Part shown: piece after piece, positions 48,183-61,249 of the stretch
Layout: every line of letters starts with the position of its first letter
Position numbering within the stretch: position 1 is the first letter of the stretch
Assembly (NCBI RefSeq): GCF_964340395.1
Contig: NC_135565.1
Coordinates: forward strand, 9,474,742-9,538,741
Origin: Glandiceps talaboti
Taxonomy: Eukaryota > Hemichordata > Enteropneusta > Spengelidae
Length of the DNA stretch: 64,000 bases
Direction: 5' to 3'
Made by a program: the position numbers and the translations under genes
The notes under the pieces: generated by a model
Seen by the model: the letters and a program-made list of their open reading frames with translations, nothing else
The model's database searches: none
Told to the model about the DNA's origin: nothing

Positions 48183-49040
48183 TCCTGTAAATGGACAGCG
48201 TTAAAAGAAGAAATGGCATCGTCATTGTCAATCTACATATTTAAATGATATTTACCCAAAAATCAAGAACAAAAAAACACCACACTTACTCATCGATGTT
48301 CTTAATCTCTCTGTCTGACTGGAAGTGTCTGAAACGCAGGACAACCATATGATATTATATATCGAATTCAGTACAGTATTTAAATATCCATGAGTAAGCG
48401 TTTATAGGATGGAGGTGTGTCAATACCAGCATATGTAAACTACTTCCGATACGTTGAAAATACCAATCGCTTGATTAGCGTCTGTGTCACACGAATAGTT
48501 AAATGTACAGGTATTTGAGCCAGCAAGGTAGTTAACCTTAGGTGTGTGCTATACTAAGGTGGGTTAACTCTAATTTGATGTAACTAGGATAATGTGTGTT
48601 ACAATTATCGACTTATTTCTTTCAGAAGATTGTATAAATGTTTACTGATGACATTCTATCCGCATTGCACAATTTTACTATTTGTTGCCAAATAATTGAA
48701 TTGTATAATCCGTTTAGTAGTCTCCCCCCCCCCAGAGACTATTACGTTGGGCTCCGTCCGTTCCCAAATAAAATCAATGTTACTTCTATTTTACCACACG
48801 CTATCACTTGTCTACAAACCAGCATTCTCTGGCTAAACTCCTACCTTATAAACTACTGTGATACGGTACTCTCATAATAAGAATAAAATGGCGTCATTTA
48901 TTCATATAAAATGAGAATAAAGTGTCACAGCAGATTATACCGTGGGAGTTTTTGCCAGTGACTACAAACCATTCAACAAGTGACAGTGAAGGATAACACA
49001 TATTCATCTTATACGCTCCATAATAGCGTAGCATGTACTA

Positions 49041-49083
49041 GTATGTATGTATGTATGTATGTATGTATGTATGTATGTCTGTC

Positions 49084-49156
<73 letters not shown>

Positions 49157-49245
49157 ATGCATGCATGCATGCATGCATGCATGCATGTATGTATGTATGT
49201 ATGTATGTATGTATGTATGTATGTATGTATGTATGTATGTATGTA
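49041..49245 (+). repeat. TATG/TCTG/CATG compound microsatellite
   Basis: Right-arm partner of 32735-32945. Confidence 0.95.
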
Positions 49246-49950
49246 TAATTTTACAATGGCACAGAGTTTCTTTACAACATTGTATATCTACCACATTCGT
49301 AAAAACATATGACTTTATTAATTTTGCATGATGTATGGTGTAGACTTAAAGATATGTAGGATATGTTCCTAACATCTTTTGTCAACTTTGTCATTGGTTG
49401 ACAAATATATTAAATGCGAATACATTTCTCATCCAATCTTTCAGGCAATCGAAAGTACAAGCAAAGCAAAACATGTATCACATACCTACCCCCCCCCCCA
49501 AAAAAAAAAAAATCCCCGCCCCTCCAAGCGAATTCTAAATTAAGATGACTGGAATACAGCCATGAGAGATGATACTGACCAATCGAGTAAATAGACCATC
49601 GCCCATAGAAGTAGATGCTTAACTTCCTACTGTCACAAGTCGATATCAAAATTCTCCAAAGATGTACTCCTACCACAAAAGAGTTAAAGATGTACTCCTA
49701 CCACAAAAGAGTTATAATAGATTAACTATTCTTAGACCGAAATATCGGGTACTAGATCAAACATTTCCGGTTTGGCTTTAATGTTAAAATTATCATTATT
49801 AATAGCAGCATTCGTCAGTCAGGCATTTGTTCTTATATGTATAATAAGTAACCCGTTCATTTTATCAACGATATGTTAATAAAAGATAACCTGACGCGTG
49901 TACATTAACATAGTGTCAGGGTAGCTGATTATAACAAAATTGGCGTACGT

Positions 49951-50048
49951 GTATGTATGTATGTATGTATGTATGTATGTATGTATGTATGTATGTATGT
50001 ATGTGTGTATGTATGTAAGTATGTATGTACTAGTATGTATGTATGTAT
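49951..50048 (+). repeat. (TATG)n microsatellite
   Basis: Right-arm partner of 31851-32025, much shorter and lacking most of the internal CATG-type interruptions. Confidence 0.9.
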
Positions 50049-50329
50049 GATTTTACCATGGCAGGGCGTTTCTTTACAATATTTTGTAGCTAGCACATTC
50101 GTAATAACAACTGACTTTATTAGTGTTGGATGAAGTATGTTAGAGATATGTAGGCTATGTTTCCAACTAATTGTCAACTTTGTCACTGTTTGACAAATAT
50201 AGTAAATGAGAATACATTTCTCACCCAATGTTCTGGCATTGTAAACAACAGAAAAGCATGTAATGTGAAGAATCTCCTTGTATGTTTCTGAAGGGCAACA
50301 GAAAGCACAAACAAGCAAAACATGTATTA

Positions 50330-50395
50330 CATACCTACATACATACATACCTACATACATACATACATACATACATACATACATACATGGACACA

Positions 50396-50445
<50 letters not shown>
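50330..50445 (+). repeat. (CATA)n(CA)n microsatellite
   Basis: Right-arm partner of 31500-31570. A long CA run here replaces a short imperfect TG stretch in the left arm. Confidence 0.9.
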
Positions 50446-50447
<2 letters not shown>

Positions 50448-51154
50448 CCAAGCAAATTTCAAATTAAGATAAATGGAATACAGCCAACTACTATGGGAAA
50501 GGATACTCGGAGACAAAAGTAGTCCATCGCCAATAGAAGTAGGGCTTAGCTACCTACTGTCACAAGTCGATATCAAACATGTACGCCTACCACGTAAGAG
50601 TTATAATACAGTACCTATTCTTAGACCGAAATATCGGGTAATAAATCAAACATTTCCGGTTTGACTTCAATAATAAAATTATCACCGGCTTATAGTAAAG
50701 AAAATTATACATATTAAATATTAAGTAAATAAATCAGCCGCTCAAAGGAAAACTTAGATCCCTGAGACAGCTCCCTTCCTCAGTACAAATGCTTCATAGA
50801 CAAGTTTTGCCAGGTTACAAATAATTCTAACATTTCTACTTGAAAAGAGATTTACCAAAGTATGTTGATTTAATGTCGAAATGCACACTGTGGTAGTAAA
50901 TTTTCACCACGACTTTGATAAAGGGATCGTTCAAAAATGAAATAATATTATCATTATTATTAATAGAATCATTCATCTCACTGTCAGGCATTTCCTCTTA
51001 TATATAATAAACAACCCGTTCATTTTATCATTGATGCTAATAAAAGATAACCTGACTCATGTACACTAACATGGTATGTCTGGGTTCTTAGGATACATGG
51101 ATTGTCTGCAACCACAATTATAAATATCAGGGTAGCCTATTATAATATCGATGT

Positions 51155-51345
51155 ACGTGTGTGTATGTATGTATGTATGTATGTATGTATGTATGTATGT
51201 ATGTATGTATGTATGTATGTATGTATGTATGTACGTACGTAGGTGTGCATGCGTGTGTCTGCTTGCATATATTAATGTGTATATGTGTTTGTGTGTGTGC
51301 ATGTATGTATGTATGTATGTATGTATGTATGTATGTATGTATCAT
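51155..51345 (+). repeat. (TATG)n compound microsatellite
   Basis: Right-arm partner of 30610-30785. Confidence 0.95.
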
Positions 51346-52078
51346 AAATATAAAAATAAATTACATAACAAATTCAAACACAGAATGCTTGTTGAGAAGC
51401 TTGATAACATAACACCACAAAAGTGATGTGTGTGGTCATAATGTCGATAGTGTACGGAGGCATATATCATGAAATATAGTCCATCTGGTGATGTAACTTA
51501 CTCTGCCCATGAGATGCAAACTTGGTCAATGCCATGAATTTCGAAATGTAAACCTTTCAGACCATGATAACTTTACAGAGGGTCAACGTCTGCATACACG
51601 TATTATCATTACTGTCCCAAGGAGAGAAAAAACGGAATAATGTTCTTTGACAGCAATGGACAATCAGATGGTGAGGGTGTGCGGTGGAAGGGCCCGACTA
51701 GGAGGGCCAGTAAGCCGTACGACCAAGGTCCGCAAAACCCATATCCGGGCTGTAAAGGTTTTATCATATACCTCTTGAAGCGCTAAAATACATTTGCAAT
51801 CACTAATTTGGACATTATTATAGACAGTAAGCGACATTATACTGACAATAAATCGCCGTATGTCAAAGGCCTCATCACAGGTATGGCCTGGCGGATTGAT
51901 TTTGGTATGTTCATATCTCGAGCTTCTTGCATTGCACATACGTACATACGCAGGAAACACACAAGGACACCAGAAAAGGCACGAAAAACGGAAAACATGC
52001 AACAAAAAATTACTGTTAATAATGTTTTATTCATGATAATTAGTTATACAACAGATGTTTGGGGAAAATGACCGTAGC

Positions 52079-52347
52079 TTACAGCTGTTCATAGTCGTAG
52101 GGGACGGAACGCGAACGTCCTATATCGTTGGCTTCACTTTTTGTACATCTTTGATCGAAACCAATGATTCCTGTAATACCAATATTCGATGTAATTTCAT
52201 CACAATTGCCAAATCGAAAACTAGGAATGTACTGGACAGTTGAATATCGTTGGCTTCCGCCATGATAGCGTACACATACCCAGGATGCCAACAAGTTTTG
52301 CAACACGCATAGCAACGCGCATAGCAACGGGAAAGAAAGTAGTCCAA
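52079..52347 (-). other. Block conserved without change between the arms (right copy)
   Basis: Partner of 29694-29962; identical over the block although flanks differ. It lies about 290 bases upstream of the methyltransferase start. Confidence 0.4.
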
Positions 52348-52637
52348 AATCCCCGCACCTTGCCTTATTTGGGCAAAGTGTGCCGGTCCGTGATACGGAA
52401 ATTACTGCCCGGGTAGAGCTCTTGATTTCTCCATAGCAATACGTAGGGACGTGATTATAGGTATATGGTTACAGGTATCAATCTGATAACGCTGGTCCCC
52501 TACGACTCCAAAATGACCTCGGGGTGGCACCGCCGTGCACTGACAATTCTGTCAACTGTTATCATATGTGTCAAAACACAGCCCACTGGCCTTTATAGGA
52601 CCTGGTATTTCTACACAACATACTTAATCGCTTCAAC

Positions 52638-53314
52638 ATGAATCAGGTATACCGGTCAGACTACTCAAGGAATAGACCTATTCAGCAAAGTAGTGGTCTC
52701 TTCACACTGTCTTTATGGGATAACGACTGGGAAAACGATGAGATTATTTTAGACATAGGATGTGGAACTGGAGATCTAACAAAGTTCATAGCAAGTCGCG
52801 ACAATGTTCAAAGTGTTGTTGGTAAGTGGTACATATTACTCCAGTTTTCAGTGTTTACTTTGAGACAACGGACGGTAAAACAATCGTACCATCAGTTTGC
52901 AATGTATTTCTACTTCCTTTTCTTACCATATAGCCCCATCTAGGACAATTGGACTATTAATGAGATTTAGGTGCAATTAATGGTAATGCTACTAGTAATA
53001 TAATGCTACTGCACGGTCTTAGCCTGCACTGTGTGGGCTCTATCTCGCCTGTTCAAGGTCGAGCAAAGTCTGGTCACCATACGTTGTAGGATAAGAACAG
53101 GCATTGACAGGAAGTTTAAGGTCTATTGGATTATGAAGGGCTGTCAAATACATGTAAAATGCCTTTGTCCTTAACCAAATGTTGTATCATCTGAAACATA
53201 ATATAGCAACTCTATAATGACTGCACCCTATGGATTGTCTGGCTATGCCACTGTAACATTATGAGGTACATGCACATAGTTACGTGTTATAAGCATTTTG
53301 GTATGGAGAGAGAG

Positions 53315-53390
<76 letters not shown>

Positions 53391-56300
53391 CAGCAAAGCA
53401 TTGTATTAACAAAGAACCAGAACTCAAAGTATGAATTCATTGATATAGTCTATTCTCTTTCATTTTAGAATAAAGTAGCAAACCACCCTAAACATAAAAT
53501 GTAAGGAGATTGTTAGTATACTATACTTAACATAAAGTAATATTCTGTTTGTCATTGGTCGGTAGGTATTGATATTTCTGCGGATGCTATCAACATTGCA
53601 AATAAAGTCAATTCCGTCACAAATAAGTGCCGATATATTGTGGCTGATGCCACCAAACTAAAGGAAACCTGTACAGAGTTGGAAAACTCTTTCACGAAAG
53701 TCTTAGCTTTAGCAACTATTCATTGGATCGAAGACAAGGAGGAAGTGTTCAGAAACGTTTACTGGAGTTTGAAACCATCTGGTGGATTCATTGCATCAAT
53801 AATGATAAAGCACCCGGATGATACGATTGTCGCTGTGTATCGTGGGTGTTCACAAATTCCTCGTTGGAAGGAGTATTTACAGGTAAGATGTCGTCAAAAC
53901 TTGTAGATAGATCAACTTACCAGGGTTGAGAATAGGTAATGTAGAATGTTCGCAGTTAATTCACAATAGTTTAGAATATGTACAGCTGAGTCGTCTCCGA
54001 ATGAAATAACTTATTACAATCGGGAATCGGGAAGACAATTGAAAACCACGATCGAGGAAGATCACAAATCTGTGCTGTTCACACTGTAGTATTGGCCTTT
54101 GAACACTTCCATAGCTACAATCATAATATCGACTGGGACTCTGTTTCCATTACTGAGAAATCCCCACATGATTTCACAAGGACGATCAGGGAGGCTATTA
54201 ACATCAGACGCTACAATCCCAAGATCAACAGAGACGAGGATATCGAGCTACCTAAATCCTATAATCGGCTGATCATACTGTGCCACCTAGTGGTCAGCTG
54301 TAACTACGGAATTTGTCATTCTGATGAGGATCATCGACTAAGACAGGTCGAAAGCTCAATGCTAAAAAGTTTGAACTGTTTGTGTGTTTATAACTTTTCT
54401 AAATCAGTATTACAAATAGTTGAAATACCAGTTCCCAGTGTTGTTATGACTACAGTGTCTGTAAATACCATGTCTTCATATTGATAGTAAATACTGTGAT
54501 ATCTCACTGAAAATATCATGCTCACTAAATGGTATTTCTTAACTTATACCAATAATGTGATGTCATAGTTGTCCAAATTAACATCAAAGAACTCTTATTA
54601 TATAACCTTCCATTCAAATTGCCCATTGTACAATGCAAACCGGAAGTTGAGAATATAACGCCCTCTAGTGTTGAATACTGGTGTGGGAATAACATACACT
54701 ATGGCATCAAACTGTTAGTGGTTCATATATTTTTCACACTAAGTTGAGTATTGTTTTTTTGGGACAAATCCCCACAATATATAAGCAAAGTGAGCACTAA
54801 ACTGGCAATTGCAACGTTAAAAACATGGTGAAATTTGCAAAATCACATTGTGAAAAGTCATTAAAAAATTGTATAAATCTCACAAATAGAGGTTTTTACG
54901 ATCTTGTATATTTACGTACGTTAGTGGCTGTATGAATGGCGATGTGTCCAAACGAGCCGTATTTTTTCACTGTTACACTGATGATGATATCGATGGTCGA
55001 TGTTCGGCAATCCATGAACTGGACAGGAAACCATATTTTCATGCGTGTTTCACTTTTTTTATGACAGCCACATTAGGGACCGGTCAGTTTCTTCGGCCTG
55101 GGGGGGGGGTGTCCGGTGGATTGGTAGGGGGGTCACCCTGTTTTTGAAATTGGCAGTAGGGGGGGGGGTCATACTGTTTTGAAAATTGTGGATGGGGGGG
55201 GGGTCATTGTGTTTTAAATTGTGATGGAAGAAAGAAAATCCTTTCTACAATGGCATATAGCCTTGTCTGAAATGTGGTACATGTCAATATTTGTTCTTGT
55301 CCCTGTTTCTTACATGACTTCTTTAATATTACTTATTAGTTCAAACATAACTATACATATACATATACATGTATTACCTAGCTACCACACTAGTTACAGA
55401 ACATGTCATGTAAATGCTTGGCTGTTTCACAATCAATGCTTCACCTTTATTGCAGTTTGGGGCAAAAGTGAAATTGTGACTTGAAGGTTTCGTAATGGCA
55501 ATTTTCATAGATAGTTTATAAATGAAGTTAATCTAAATTGGTCTACTCGTCATGTTATTGACACTACAAATCACCACATCTCATCAGATTCCAGTTTATA
55601 TTATACACTAGGTATGACCACCTAAAGTTCTCTAACATACTGGTGACTTTATTATACATATATTAATGCCCATATACTAATGTTACATGTCTATTTTATG
55701 TGATATAGGAAACTCATTTAAAACGTACATTTAGGTTAGCTTTTCGAAGCTTGGAAATATTACCTCAAAGGTTATGAATAACCTAAACATTGCCTTAGTA
55801 TCTCAAGCAAAAAACTCCATATCTGCCAGGGGGAAACCCCAAGGACTTCCTCACCCCAGAGGTCACTCATGCATTCAACCAACAATCAGATGCACCAACA
55901 ACCTTTTTACTGTCATAATGGTATTAAAATTTTCTTAAATATTTTCACCCTATTCTAATTTGAGATGATATTGTCTTTTCAAGATGTGAAATGTTTGCCA
56001 AGATAGTCTAAAATTGCCTTAATCTCCAAATCTCCCCTACCAATGATACTACCATTAGATGTGCTGACCTTTACTACATGTATATAATGATGCCATTTAA
56101 CTTTTTAAGAACATATTTCAATCCTTAGTGTAAGTTATAAAGAATAGTTTCTGATACTTGCTGTCTTGTAAAGCATGGATTAAGTTAGTGCTTGAAGGGT
56201 CTAAATAGCGTAAATATTGGCTAGAGTAAAAATCCTTCAGGGCTTCTAGAGGGAGACCCCCTCAGACCCCCCGCATGAGGTGGACATATCCTAGTCTCAA

Positions 56301-58335
56301 GCTCTTCCCCTCTTACTGTCAAGATGCTATCAAAGTATATTTCAAAAGTATTTCAACCCTATGTAGTTGTTTTTTACATGTTGGTGTTGTCTTGTAAGGC
56401 TTGGAAATTATTGTCTGAAAGGGTCTGAATAGTCTCAAAATTGACTTTTCAGGGAAAAAACCCCCAGGGACCCCCCCCCCCCATGAGGTGTACACATCCC
56501 AGTCTCAAGATCTCCCCCCCCCCCTACCTCTTACTGTCGGCAAGATCCTATCAAACTATATTTCAAAAATATTTCAACCTTATGTAGTTGCTTTTTACAT
56601 GTTGGTGCTGTCTTGTAAAGCTTGGAAATGATTTTCTAAAAATGTCTGAATAGTCTGAAAATTGACTTTTCAGAGTTAAAAACCTCCTGGGCTTCTAGGG
56701 GGAGACCCCATGACAGCTGTACATATTCCCTTCTCAAGCTTCCCCCCTACCTTTCACTGTCAAGATGCTATTAACCTCCTTTTCAAATATATTTACCCTG
56801 TGTAGTCAATAATTATAATTATGATAGTGCTAACCCGGGATCTTATAAAGTAGATGCAAGACAGTCAAGCAGTCCACACTGAGTCACGATCAAAAAATAC
56901 CTGTCACTCATGCGTATATCATACAAGGGGGGGGGGGGGTCATCATGTTTTAGAATTAATTGATAGGGGGGGTCAGCCTGTTTTGGGTTTTACAGATAGG
57001 GGGGAGGGGGTCAGTGACTTTTGTCGGCCCGATTTAAGAATCCACCGCCCCCCCCCCCCGGCTGGAGAAACTGACCGGTCCCTTAAGTCTAGTACTTTGC
57101 TGCAAACTATGTTGATGTATCTACGTACGTGTAGCTTCGCATTGTTGTTGTTGATATGTTTTGTGCCAGAAGGTGATATGTTAGCTATGATCATTATGTC
57201 CCAATATTCGAAAAAATCATCAATTATAACTGAAACCTTACTGAAATGCACAGGTGTCTTAATTCACCAAATTATGATGTACACGTTCGCATTTAACACC
57301 AACAACATCATAACTGTACAGGTTGATGTTTACAAATATTCAAAGAAGAAGTAGTTCCGACCATGTTACTGTACTGTGACGTCAGAAGTATAGTAATATG
57401 AAATTATTTATTTCATATTACTGTACTTCGATGTCACACCCTCTGAATATGAGGTGCTATGTATATAATAATTGATTTAATATATTCTACTTTCATATCT
57501 CCACTGATAGGACTTCAAAGGTGATATCTTCCCGTTTAATGGTACACACGAAGAACTAAATGAAATGGTTCAAAGAAATGGATTTAAGATTCTTAAAAGT
57601 TTCCATGAATCTCTATCACTGAAGGGGGATTCCGTAGCAAAACATAAAGGTATGGGAACACACAAACAGTGATATAATAAATGTGAAACGTGAAATTATT
57701 TTTGAAATTTCATTTATTACTAGTATACACTTATTGCCTGGCTATGAGGGCACTAGCGTACGTAGGGCTGTTATGTATGTTGTGAAGGCTACGAACCGAG
57801 GGAAATAGTGGCTACATAACAGCCCTTGTGGGTATTAGGCGTGTACGACTGCCCGAATACATATTGCCGGTTCCAAGATGCATTGCGCGTCTCTCCATAA
57901 AATGTCAGCTTTATGACAACTCATGCAGGATATAGACGTCCACTAGCGCCCTCAATGTGCCAGGCAATAACGTGTATGTTATTAAACAACATGCCGAACA
58001 CTTTTACATGGCGTTCTTAAAAGCAGAAATTGTTGAATAATTGAAAGCAAATAGAACTAAACAGTGATTGTTAAGTCGAGAAGGAAATACTAAAGTTGCA
58101 TAAATAAATGCAAATAAATAAATTCGGTTTGAATTTAAATTAAATTTCAACTTTGTACGCATTTCTGACAGGCTACTTAAAACCTATCCTTGGACATCTG
58201 GATTACATACCATTGGAATTACACGACGAGTTTATGGAAGATGTATATCAGCTCTTCTGTTCCCTTGCACCGAAGGATGAAGAGGGAAACCCGTATTGGC
58301 GAATTGAGTCTCTTTTCATTAAACTGGAGAAGTGA
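52638..58335 (+). CDS. SAM-dependent methyltransferase, juvenile-hormone-acid-methyltransferase-like
   Basis: Class I methyltransferase of 267 aa that should transfer a methyl group from S-adenosylmethionine to a small-molecule carboxylate or similar acceptor; the substrate is not known. Exons 52638-52821, 53566-53882, 57511-57649 and 58172-58335 (phases 1,0,1). SAM motif I LDIGCGTGDL (38-47), post-I acidic D64 in GIDIS, the next acidic motif VADAT (87-91), then ALATIHWI and LKPSGGFIASI, in the order of the JHAMT-like family, whose length is similar. No signal peptide or membrane segment, so cytosolic. Exon 1 and part of exon 2 lie in the right palindrome arm; the rest is single copy. Intron 2 (3.6 kb) holds two mobile-element remnants. 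Confidence 0.85.
53305..53388 (+). repeat. (GA)n microsatellite
   Basis: In intron 1 of the methyltransferase; partner of 28660-28740. Confidence 0.9.
54021..54280 (+). pseudogene. GIY-YIG retroelement endonuclease C-terminal fragment
   Basis: RESGRQLKTTIEEDHKS, then after a stop and frameshift HFHSYNHNIDWDSVSI, TRTIREAINIRRYNPKINRD and ELPKSYNRLI. This order (SGRxLKTR..EH, HxxDWDS, REAIxIRRxxPxINRD) is the usual C-terminus of GIY-YIG-bearing, Penelope-like elements. It is in the sense strand of methyltransferase intron 2 and is a different lineage from the fragment at 20783-21272. Confidence 0.7.
55073..57086. mobile_element. 2-kb element with GGGACCGGTCAGTTTCT terminal inverted repeats
   Basis: Begins TTAGGGACCGGTCAGTTTCT and ends AGAAACTGACCGGTCCCTTAA: 17 perfect inverted bases flanked by TTA on each side. 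Next to both ends are G-run units (GGGGGGTCATACTGTTTTG type), and the middle is a tandem array. No transposase ORF. It looks like a non-autonomous DNA transposon in methyltransferase intron 2; a TTAA-type (piggyBac-like) target is conceivable but the left flank shows only TTA. Confidence 0.6.
55740..56760 (+). repeat. About 220-bp tandem repeat inside the 2-kb element
   Basis: Four to five diverged units, with CTTGTAAAGCTTGGAAAT-type starts near 55744, 56167, 56391 and 56611. Each is followed by GTCTGAATAGTCTGAAAATT and a CCCC-rich GGGAGACCCC block, then TCTCAAG, TTACTGTCAAGATGCTAT and TTTCAACCCTATGTAGTTG. Confidence 0.7.
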
Positions 58336-60780
58336 AAACTCCACTGCTGTAGCTGTTTTTTTTCAACTGATAGTTGTAGTATTATGTAACCTAAGCCTAA
58401 TCCATATAGAGTGGGAAGATAATATTCATTATCTAAGAATTGTAAAGTTTTGTATTTCTGTGCAGAGAAGTACAGGAAGGCCACATATTCAGTGACACAG
58501 TAAATTGTAAATAGCAGCAAACATTTACAACCAAGCAAAGGCCCAGAGACATTCTCGGCTCAGATGTAAGCTTCTACCCCTATCCAAAAGTTACAACATT
58601 TATAACCCCAAATCCTGGGCATAAACCACAATATTAAAAATACATGCACATTATTAATGAAATGAAAAGTGTACACGTCGTGTTACTTCAATAGATTTAA
58701 TTTGATTACAATTTACTATGAATTAAATTTTAATCTTCCAGTACATTTCCTCCGTTTCGGTGATACCATGGTTGTAATAATGAAATCCATGGGTATTATA
58801 TATTTTCAACCTATTATTATAGAAATGTATGTAGTTTGGTTTGACGCCCGCTGTCACCTACAAACCTGGCTTCTTTTAGTCCTGTTCCAACGTTGGATTG
58901 CCATCAACAAACTTCAACTTTACCATCACCCTGATTTGATTTGGCACCAAAATAAAGGATGACCATCCAATAATGGAATCAAGTAGCTTTGTCCTGATCA
59001 GATCTTTCCAAACTAGTATTGTTTTGTTTTAGTCAATACACAATCGTATTAAAGAGTTTTTACTTTGACACCTTTGATCAACTGAATATAAACTATGAAG
59101 TCATGCCTTTTTGTGATTCACATTTGCTTCTATTTTCAGTACTTGTGCTTGGGCTTATAGATTTGGTTCCATCCGTTCGTGCGTCCGTGGTCCGGAGCCA
59201 TTTATTGGACTTCATTGACCGATTTCTTTCAAACTTAGTAAATGGCTAATGAACTATGACTTACATATGCATGTCAATTTGCTTGGGGATTGATGCAATT
59301 TATCCGACTTAGAGCCATTTTTGCGTCAAGAAATATGATTTTTGGTCAAAACACTTAAACTCAAAAGCTAATGGGCAGATCGGTCTGAAATTTGGTGGGA
59401 ACATTCTTAGGGGTGTTAGATTAAGAATTGCTCATGACATGATGATGCCATCAGTGATATGCAAATTAGGGCTAAAAATGTGTCTTTTGGTCAAAAATCT
59501 TCAATTCCAAAACTACCAAGCAGATTGGGCGGAAATTTAATGGCGATGCATCTGGGGTTTACAGATGAAAAATATTAAGCATATAATTATCTCATCAGTG
59601 ATATGCAAATTAGTGAATTTTGGTCAAAAATTTGTATCTCAAAACAATGCAATGCAATGCAATCAGAAAAAAAATGTCTAAATCTACTACCATACATGTT
59701 CAAGTTGCAGCCTGCAAAACTACCGTAACGTTGTCCCGCTGGTCAGTCCAGTTGTTTTGCTATGCTAATCTGAAGAGGACTGTACAAAACTCGACGACGA
59801 ACTGGTCTAGTTGGATTGGAAAGAAGTTACAAAGGCCACAACTCCCAACGATTAGATTGGCACACACCTGACATTGTCGGGGCCGAGCTCTGCTCATGGT
59901 CTCCACAACATTACCCATAGTATCTTACCCAAATGTAACCGCTCGGCCACCGACAACCCCATACTGCACAATTCATAATCTGTAGTATACAGAGACTCCA
60001 TTCAAATGTGTAACCCCATATTATCAGGTACAAGCTATCTTGTACGACCTTGACCCTAATGGCCAATTATGAAAACGGAAGGTTGGAAAAGATGGAAAGA
60101 AGATGGAAAGGCTTATAGGCGAATGGAAAGTGTTTACATAAAACTGAGTTTACATAAATGATCCACTCTTTGTCCTGTTATGATAGTCTGTAAGGTACGT
60201 CAGATGCTTTGGTTTAACTGTGACATCGCTAAAAAGTTTTTAGTAACGCAAACTTGACCTATTTCTATCAATTTGAAATTTCTTTATAGCATGCACTAAA
60301 CAAATATAAAGCTGTCATACTAAATTTCAATCAGGACCAACTTTACATTTCACACGTGTATACAGATAAATCCAAAACGTGGCTGACTGTGTATTGTCAT
60401 AGCTACCTGTTCACTTTCGTCCTGTATGTTTGCCGGACATGAGTTATCTCTCAGTCTTCTGCAGCCATCCATCTCATGATTTCATCTCAGAAATGACAAA
60501 TTATCCTATTATATAAATATTGAATCACTCTTTATTGAACAAGTGTCATCAACTCACAAGGATGTGTGACAGTATAATAATTATGAATGTTATCTATCAT
60601 AAATACTAATTGTTAACAGTTTGGGGAAATAAGATTATAACGTTTTGTCACCAATCGCAAATAAATGTCATTTGTCTCATTAATATTGCATGTACCTTCA
60701 ATAACTATCAAACAACGGAAATTTGTTTTTTAATGAAATGGATGTTTACTCGAGCATGGTACTCAATCATCCAGCTATGT
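58336..60780. other. Intergenic; no gene recognised
   Basis: Downstream of the methyltransferase. It includes a dispersed-repeat stretch at about 59150-59640 (GATATGCAAATTAGGGCTAA, TCGGTCTGAAATTTGGTGGG) related to the 2.1-2.5 kb repeats, and a short open frame at 59620-59871 without family signature. Confidence 0.5.
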
Positions 60781-60783
60781 GTT

Positions 60784-60872
60784 TCGTCTACCTGTCTGTC
60801 TGTCTGTCTGTCTGTTTGTTCGTCTCTGTACTTATCTGTCCTTGTCTGACTGCCTGTACATATGTATGTATG

Positions 60873-60906
<34 letters not shown>

Positions 60907-61101
60907 TGTATGTATGTATGTATGTATGTATGTATGTATGCATGCATGCATGCATGCATGCACGCACGCACGCACGCACGTGTGTGTGTATGCATGTATG
61001 CATGTATGTATGTATGTATGTATGTATGTATGTATGTATGTATGTATGCATCTATGTATGTATGTATGTATGTATGTATGTATGTATGTATGTATGTATA
61101 G
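60784..61101 (+). repeat. TCTG/TATG/CATG/CACG compound microsatellite
   Basis: TCTG, then TATG, CATG, CACG, and TATG arrays again. Not part of the palindrome. Confidence 0.95.
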
Positions 61102-61249
61102 CTCATCTTAAAAATCCTGGCTTCTGTTAAATCATGTCCCTGTGAAATCCTTTAAAAAGTCTTTAAAAAGTGAAGAAATTTAAGTAAGTCTTATTCTAAG
61201 AATGAAATCACAGTTAGGATATTCAGTGTAGCACAACAAGATGTGAATG

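Larger units (their letters stand above)
41362..53669 (-). repeat. Right arm of giant inverted repeat
   Basis: About 12.31 kb, reverse complement of 28379-40609. Essentially identical to the left arm from 41362 to about 45000 apart from microsatellite lengths and small indels, about 1% different around 45.3-46.3 kb, and with frequent substitutions and indels beyond about 46.6 kb. Confidence 0.95.

Noticed and set aside
59620-59871. 83-codon frame as a gene
   Set aside because: Overlaps a dispersed repeat at its start, has a non-ATG start, and no recognisable domain.
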